Origin: Verrucomicrobiota bacterium
GTDB taxonomy: Bacteria; Chlamydiota; Chlamydiia; Chlamydiales; Rhabdochlamydiaceae
Direction: 5' to 3'
Assembly (NCBI GenBank): GCA_903970455.1
Contig: CAJCIW010000071.1
Coordinates: 1 to 9,504 of the forward strand
DNA: 9,504 nucleotides
Translations under genes and position numbers: made by a program
Notes under the pieces: generated by a model
Told to the model about the DNA's origin: nothing
Databases searched by the model: none
What the model saw: only the letters and a program-made list of their open reading frames with translations
Shown here: in pieces, positions 5,504 through 9,504 of the stretch
How the letters are laid out: the number at the start of each line of letters is the position of its first letter
How positions within the stretch are numbered: the first letter of the stretch is position 1

Positions 5504-8500
5504 GAGGGCCAGTTTGCTCTCTTTTTGCAGTTCCCGGTCATGAAAGTACTTCATGAGCGGAGCGGCGATGAACAATGATGAGAGGGTGCCGAAAATGACA
5601 CCGATGGCCATGACAAGGGAAAAACCAAACAAAGTGCTTCCTCCGAGCAAAATCAAAGGAATGAGCACAAGAAGGGTCGTCCCGGATGTCATTATCGTAC
5701 GGCTAAGCGTGATATTTACCGCATGGTTGATGATTTCCGTGAAGCTGGATTTGCGCATGAGGCGCACATCTTCCCGAATCCGATCAAAGACGATGATGGT
5801 GTCGTTTAACGAATAGCCCACGATCGTCATCAATGCGGCAATGGTATTGAGATCGATCTGGATGCTTAATCCTAAACCATGCAGGATTGCGAGAACGCCG
5901 ATAGTAAAGACCACATCATGCGCAAGGCAAATGGTCGCGCTGACGGCATATTTAAATTCAAAGCGGATCGTGATGTAGACGAGGATGCACAGAAGGGCAA
6001 CCGCCAGTCCAATCATTGCATTATTGCGCATCGCGTCAGACATTTGCCCGCTCACCTCTGTCCAATTTTTGTCCAAATTTTTTAGCGATGAAGGTTCCAC
6101 CATCAGCCCGGATTTATTTAACGATTGGACGACCCAGACAATTTTTGGATTCGTTTCAAAGGAATAAACGGGTTCTTTCAGGTCATATTCTAAAGGTAAA
6201 CCAAAAAATGGGCGTCCGCTTTGCTGCAAGCTGCGGCTTAAGAAAATGCGGATATTATTTGATGGCGTTAACTCTCTGACTTGGAACTCTTGGTGCGTTG
6301 CACCAGCTTTGATGAGGCTTTGTTCAACAGCATTTCGATAATTTGCCTTCTGATCCTGGAGCTGCAATTCTACATTCAAAGCGTAGCCGCCGCTAAAGTC
6401 CATACCGAAAATACTCTGACGTTGGGCGAGAAGCATAAAGATACCCACGAGAATGACGACGGAAGAGAAAATGACCGTCTTCTTCGTGTGCTTGAGGAAA
6501 TTGTAATTTCTCGCTCTAAACCAATTGAGCATCGAAAGATTCTTATGGTTGGGATTTTGGACCCATCCGGCAAAGAAAAAGCGTGTCATGAAAAGGGCGG
6601 TGAACATCGAAGAGATAATCCCGATGATCAGCATGACAGCGAATTGCTTGATCGGCCCTGAATCAAAATGCAAGAGCACAAGGGCCGCTATCGCCGTCGT
6701 CATGTTCGAGTCCAATATCGCAGAGAAAGCTTTCCGATACCCTGCATGGACAGCCGAAGCGATGCGGCCGCTGACAGCGAATTCCTCCCGGATGCGCTCA
6801 AACACGAGGACATTGGCATCCACCGCCATCCCCAATGTCAGAATAATACCTGCAATACCTGCCAAGGTCATTGTCGCTTGGAGATTTTGCAAGGTGGCCC
6901 ACATGAGGAAAAGATTGAAAACGACGGCAATGGAAGCGACTATGCCTCCAAAACGGTAGTAGCCGATCATCACCGAGATCACTAACAACATCGATAAGAT
7001 TGTGGCGAAGACGCCTGCAAAACGCTCCTTGGATCCCAGCTCCGGGCTGACATTTTTTTCAGAAAGAATATGCGGCATGAAGGTTAAAGACCCAGCTTTA
7101 AGATCTGCCTCGAGTTGATTGATCTCCCTCTGCGTAAAGCTGCCGCTGATCATCGCGCTGTCCCTTAAGGCAGAATCTAAAGTGGGTGCACTAATGACGG
7201 AGCCGTTTAATATGACCGCCATTCTCCAGCCGCGGCCGTTGGAATAAGCTTCTATCGGGGTTCCTGTGATTTTTTCTTTCGCAAATTGGGAACTCCACGC
7301 ATATAGATCATCTCGTGGATTGATTTTCTGCCCTTCTTTATTCGTATAGGAACCTCTGATCGAAAAGGCGAGAAAGTTGCCTTTAGAAGGATCATAAGAG
7401 GCTTGAATGTTTTCCAGGTTAGAGCCTTCGCAAGCAAAATTGCGGAAGACGATAAGCAAAGGATGTGTTTGCCCTTGCCAATCTGTAAAATCTTCTCCGC
7501 GGTAAGTGGCGATTTTCGAATAGGTCTCGTTGAACGTTCCCGAAACAGCGGTTTCTTGAGGGTTGGCGAGCTTCATGCCATTTTCATATAGTGTACGAGC
7601 GGCCTCACTTCGTGGCTGGATCACATCGGGGTCCATCGAGTCCCCATACAAGTGCTTCCAGGCAATGGCATTGATATCTTCAATCCCTTTTCGATTTGTT
7701 ACAACAGCTTCATTCCAGATCTCCTGAAGGAATCGGTTAGCTGAGTTGGCTAATTCGGGATTATTGGGTCCGAACTTTTCATTGACGATGTGGAAATACA
7801 TCGTGGAAGCCTTGACGAGCTCTGCCGCAGAAAGGTTTTGGGACCCAGGAAAATCTAGGGTAATAAAATTTCCTTCCTGCCGGATGCTGACCTCCGAAAC
7901 GCCCATCTTGTTAACGCGGTTGTAAAGCTCATTGATCCCTTGTTTGATGTCATTAGGATCGGTCACGATGTGATTATTGCTGTCGCGAAGCTCGATCTGG
8001 ACAGTTTTTCCTCCGGAAAGGTCGAGCCCCCAATGGAGAATTTTCCGGTCGTCGCCGCGGAAGTATTTCACGAAGCTCAATTTAAAATTATCCCAAAGGA
8101 CATTTTGAGTCGGCTTTGGAACATCGAATTTAGAAACGCCGCGGATGCCGAGCTTTGCGGCATAATAGTCATCGCGCCATTTCAACAAATCTTCATGGAG
8201 ATGGTTATCGATCTTATTTTCTGTCAAGATCCGCTGTTCGACGTCGGTGAATTCTAAAACGGCGTACCGTTTCGTCCCATGGACGGAGAAATCTTCCCGC
8301 GTCGCTTTTAAGATTGTTTGGTAGTAGTCTTCCCCTTCGAAAATGAAATCTTGGGAGAATTCCGGGCTTACGGCATACGCGGCGCCGGAATATCCTACAA
8401 ATCCATTCCGTTGGAGGATTTCACGGAGATGGTTGAAGTCTTCAATAAATTGCTTAGTCTGTTCCGACTGGGATTCGCTAGATACGCGTTGGATAAACTT

Positions 8501-9504
8501 GTCCATTCCTTTTGCAATCACATAGATGGAGTTCATGTGAAAGCCTTGGGGAGGGGTTTTTTTATTTAAAACGGGAGCGTAAATCACTAGCCCAAAGTTT
8601 TTCTCCGAAGGAGGGAGCTTGCTGTAAGTTTCGTAATCATAGATGGGAAACGAAGTGGGGCTCAAATCGGGATGCTGAGGGTGCCAAGTTGTCGATACGA
8701 TTTCTTTGAGTTGTTTGCATTCTGCCGCGGCGATGCTGCTCAATTGCAGGGCGAGGAAGCTCTGGCTATTGTTAAGTTTACTTAAACGAATTTCAAATTG
8801 GTTTTGGAAGGGGGAGATCTCTTCCCCTGCCTGGCGCGAGGCCATAGCGATTTCATTATAGAGAAGTTGGTCGGCCTGATCCCGTAAATACGACTGGTTT
8901 GTGCTTTCATCGAGTTTTTGCCTGAATTCTGCGACATCGGCGTATAAGGAGACGAGGATTTTCTCGTTGCCCCAGTCGATCGACAATTTTTCGATGAAAG
9001 GGTTATTTCCATCCAAAGAGATTGTTTGGATTTTCTCATTTTTGCTGTTCTCAAGTGCACCACCCAAAGAGGAGAAGGTGGCAGGAGGTTTCCCCGCAGC
9101 GAACTTCTCAATATTTCGCTTGACGATTGCAGAGGCGAGTTCGAGGGTTTTTTCGCGGGAGGTCAGCAATTCAAGCCGCTGTTGCTTGCCGATTTCTAAA
9201 AATTGTCCTTCCCCCTTTAGCTTTTCGCTTTCATCGCGCAGCGCCCCTCTTTCCCCTTTAATTTTTTCTTTCATGCCCTCCATCGCGGCAATGAAATTCT
9301 GAATGAGTTTGTTCGGATCGGAGGTTTTGATTTGCGTGAAGGAGGCGAAATAGCGCGTTGCTACGTTTGAAGTTTCACCGAAGACTTTGGTAAAGGAGAG
9401 AATACTTTGCGCAATCTGTATTGCTATCTCTTGTTCATTGCGGTTATCCGACAAAGATTGAATATATAAAGCATTTTCTGAAGGCCCGGCAAAGGCGAGG
9501 CCGA
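5489..9504 (-). CDS. secDF: fused protein translocase subunit SecDF, N-terminus beyond the window
   Basis: This is a membrane protein that uses the proton gradient to help SecYEG export proteins. At least 1,338 residues are visible. The frame stays open to the right edge, so the TTG at 9454 is not the true start and the first SecD membrane helix lies outside. Counting from that TTG, residues 1 to about 470 are a long hydrophilic region with a probable coiled coil (about 50-120). The canonical SecD part begins with WGLDLSGG (475-482). The P1-type segment ends with NGSVISAP and ISGSF, then five helices (about 811-960) include GMAVDANVLVFERIREE. SecF follows with FGMDFSGG (about 1016), CLAHD (about 1176) and GYSLNDTIIVFDRIRE (about 1215), plus six helices. 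The Asp of VDAN, the Asp of AHD and the Arg of FDRIRE match residues implicated in proton transport. It is the first visible gene of the operon; its promoter is outside the window. Confidence 0.95.
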   Translation of the reverse strand, partial: GLAFAGPSENALYIQSLSDNRNEQEIAIQIAQSILSFTKVFGETSNVATRYFASFTQIKTSDPNKLIQNFIAAMEGMKEKIKGERGALRDESEKLKGEGQFLEIGKQQRLELLTSREKTLELASAIVKRNIEKFAAGKPPATFSSLGGALENSKNEKIQTISLDGNNPFIEKLSIDWGNEKILVSLYADVAEFRQKLDESTNQSYLRDQADQLLYNEIAMASRQAGEEISPFQNQFEIRLSKLNNSQSFLALQLSSIAAAECKQLKEIVSTTWHPQHPDLSPTSFPIYDYETYSKLPPSEKNFGLVIYAPVLNKKTPPQGFHMNSIYVIAKGMDKFIQRVSSESQSEQTKQFIEDFNHLREILQRNGFVGYSGAAYAVSPEFSQDFIFEGEDYYQTILKATREDFSVHGTKRYAVLEFTDVEQRILTENKIDNHLHEDLLKWRDDYYAAKLGIRGVSKFDVPKPTQNVLWDNFKLSFVKYFRGDDRKILHWGLDLSGGKTVQIELRDSNNHIVTDPNDIKQGINELYNRVNKMGVSEVSIRQEGNFITLDFPGSQNLSAAELVKASTMYFHIVNEKFGPNNPELANSANRFLQEIWNEAVVTNRKGIEDINAIAWKHLYGDSMDPDVIQPRSEAARTLYENGMKLANPQETAVSGTFNETYSKIATYRGEDFTDWQGQTHPLLIVFRNFACEGSNLENIQASYDPSKGNFLAFSIRGSYTNKEGQKINPRDDLYAWSSQFAKEKITGTPIEAYSNGRGWRMAVILNGSVISAPTLDSALRDSAMISGSFTQREINQLEADLKAGSLTFMPHILSEKNVSPELGSKERFAGVFATILSMLLVISVMIGYYRFGGIVASIAVVFNLFLMWATLQNLQATMTLAGIAGIILTLGMAVDANVLVFERIREEFAVSGRIASAVHAGYRKAFSAILDSNMTTAIAALVLLHFDSGPIKQFAVMLIIGIISSMFTALFMTRFFFAGWVQNPNHKNLSMLNWFRARNYNFLKHTKKTVIFSSVVILVGIFMLLAQRQSIFGMDFSGGYALNVELQLQDQKANYRNAVEQSLIKAGATHQEFQVRELTPSNNIRIFLSRSLQQSGRPFFGLPLEYDLKEPVYSFETNPKIVWVVQSLNKSGLMVEPSSLKNLDKNWTEVSGQMSDAMRNNAMIGLAVALLCILVYITIRFEFKYAVSATICLAHDVVFTIGVLAILHGLGLSIQIDLNTIAALMTIVGYSLNDTIIVFDRIREDVRLMRKSSFTEIINHAVNITLSRTIMTSGTTLLVLIPLILLGGSTLFGFSLVMAIGVIFGTLSSLFIAAPLMKYFHDRELQKESKLALKDVT

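Noticed and set aside
5553..6959. Several plus-strand ORFs of 60-144 codons opposite secDF
   Set aside because: They run antisense to the strongly conserved SecF and SecD membrane domains, have arginine- and serine-rich shadow-like composition, overlap one another in different frames and lack ribosome binding sites.
8901..9302. 133-codon plus-strand ORF opposite the SecDF N-terminal region
   Set aside because: It is rich in Ser and Phe, as expected for the reverse of a Glu/Lys-rich helical region, and it lacks any recognisable domain or upstream signals.
1..9504. tRNA, rRNA, CRISPR array, insertion sequence, toxin-antitoxin or defence system
   Set aside because: Reading both strands gave no tRNA-like cloverleaf, no spaced direct repeats, no transposase and no terminal repeats. 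Over 97 percent of the window is covered by five housekeeping or regulatory genes.

Overview
This window looks like a chromosomal housekeeping segment from a member of the Chlamydiae, more likely an environmental (Parachlamydia-, Waddlia- or Simkania-like) lineage than a Chlamydia pathogen. Three things point there. A small protein with two helix-turn-helix units closely resembles the chlamydial regulator Euo. RecJ and a very long fused SecD-SecF lie close by; from memory, euo, recJ and secDF are also neighbours in Chlamydia trachomatis. The SecDF has the oversized N-terminal region I associate with chlamydial SecDF. I could not run a database search, so the organism call is inference.

Layout. 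Positions 1-303 carry no convincing gene. They hold AT-rich sequence with two inverted repeats, long A and T tracts and a plausible sigma70-type promoter for euo. On the plus strand, euo (304-744) is followed after 23 bases by an M3-family oligoendopeptidase gene (768-2498), probably in the same transcript. The minus strand reads leftward from the right edge: secDF (9504-5489, its 5' end outside the window), recJ (5492-3756) and an RlmD-type 23S rRNA uracil-C5 methyltransferase (3759-2485). Both minus-strand junctions are 4-base ATGA stop/start overlaps, so this is almost certainly one translationally coupled operon. The two groups converge, and their last genes overlap tail to tail by 14 bases with no separate terminator.

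How the genes work together. The minus-strand operon mixes membrane protein export (SecDF), single-strand DNA exonuclease activity in repair (RecJ) and ribosome modification (RlmD), which is typical of compact genomes and is not a dedicated pathway. The plus-strand pair joins a probable developmental transcription regulator to a cytosolic peptidase. Every large ORF is intact with its catalytic motifs recognisable. I found no mobile element, CRISPR array, tRNA, rRNA or defence system. The points most worth checking are the duplicated domain of Euo, the roughly 475-residue region preceding the canonical SecD domain, the coupling of euo to a peptidase gene, and the structured region upstream of euo.
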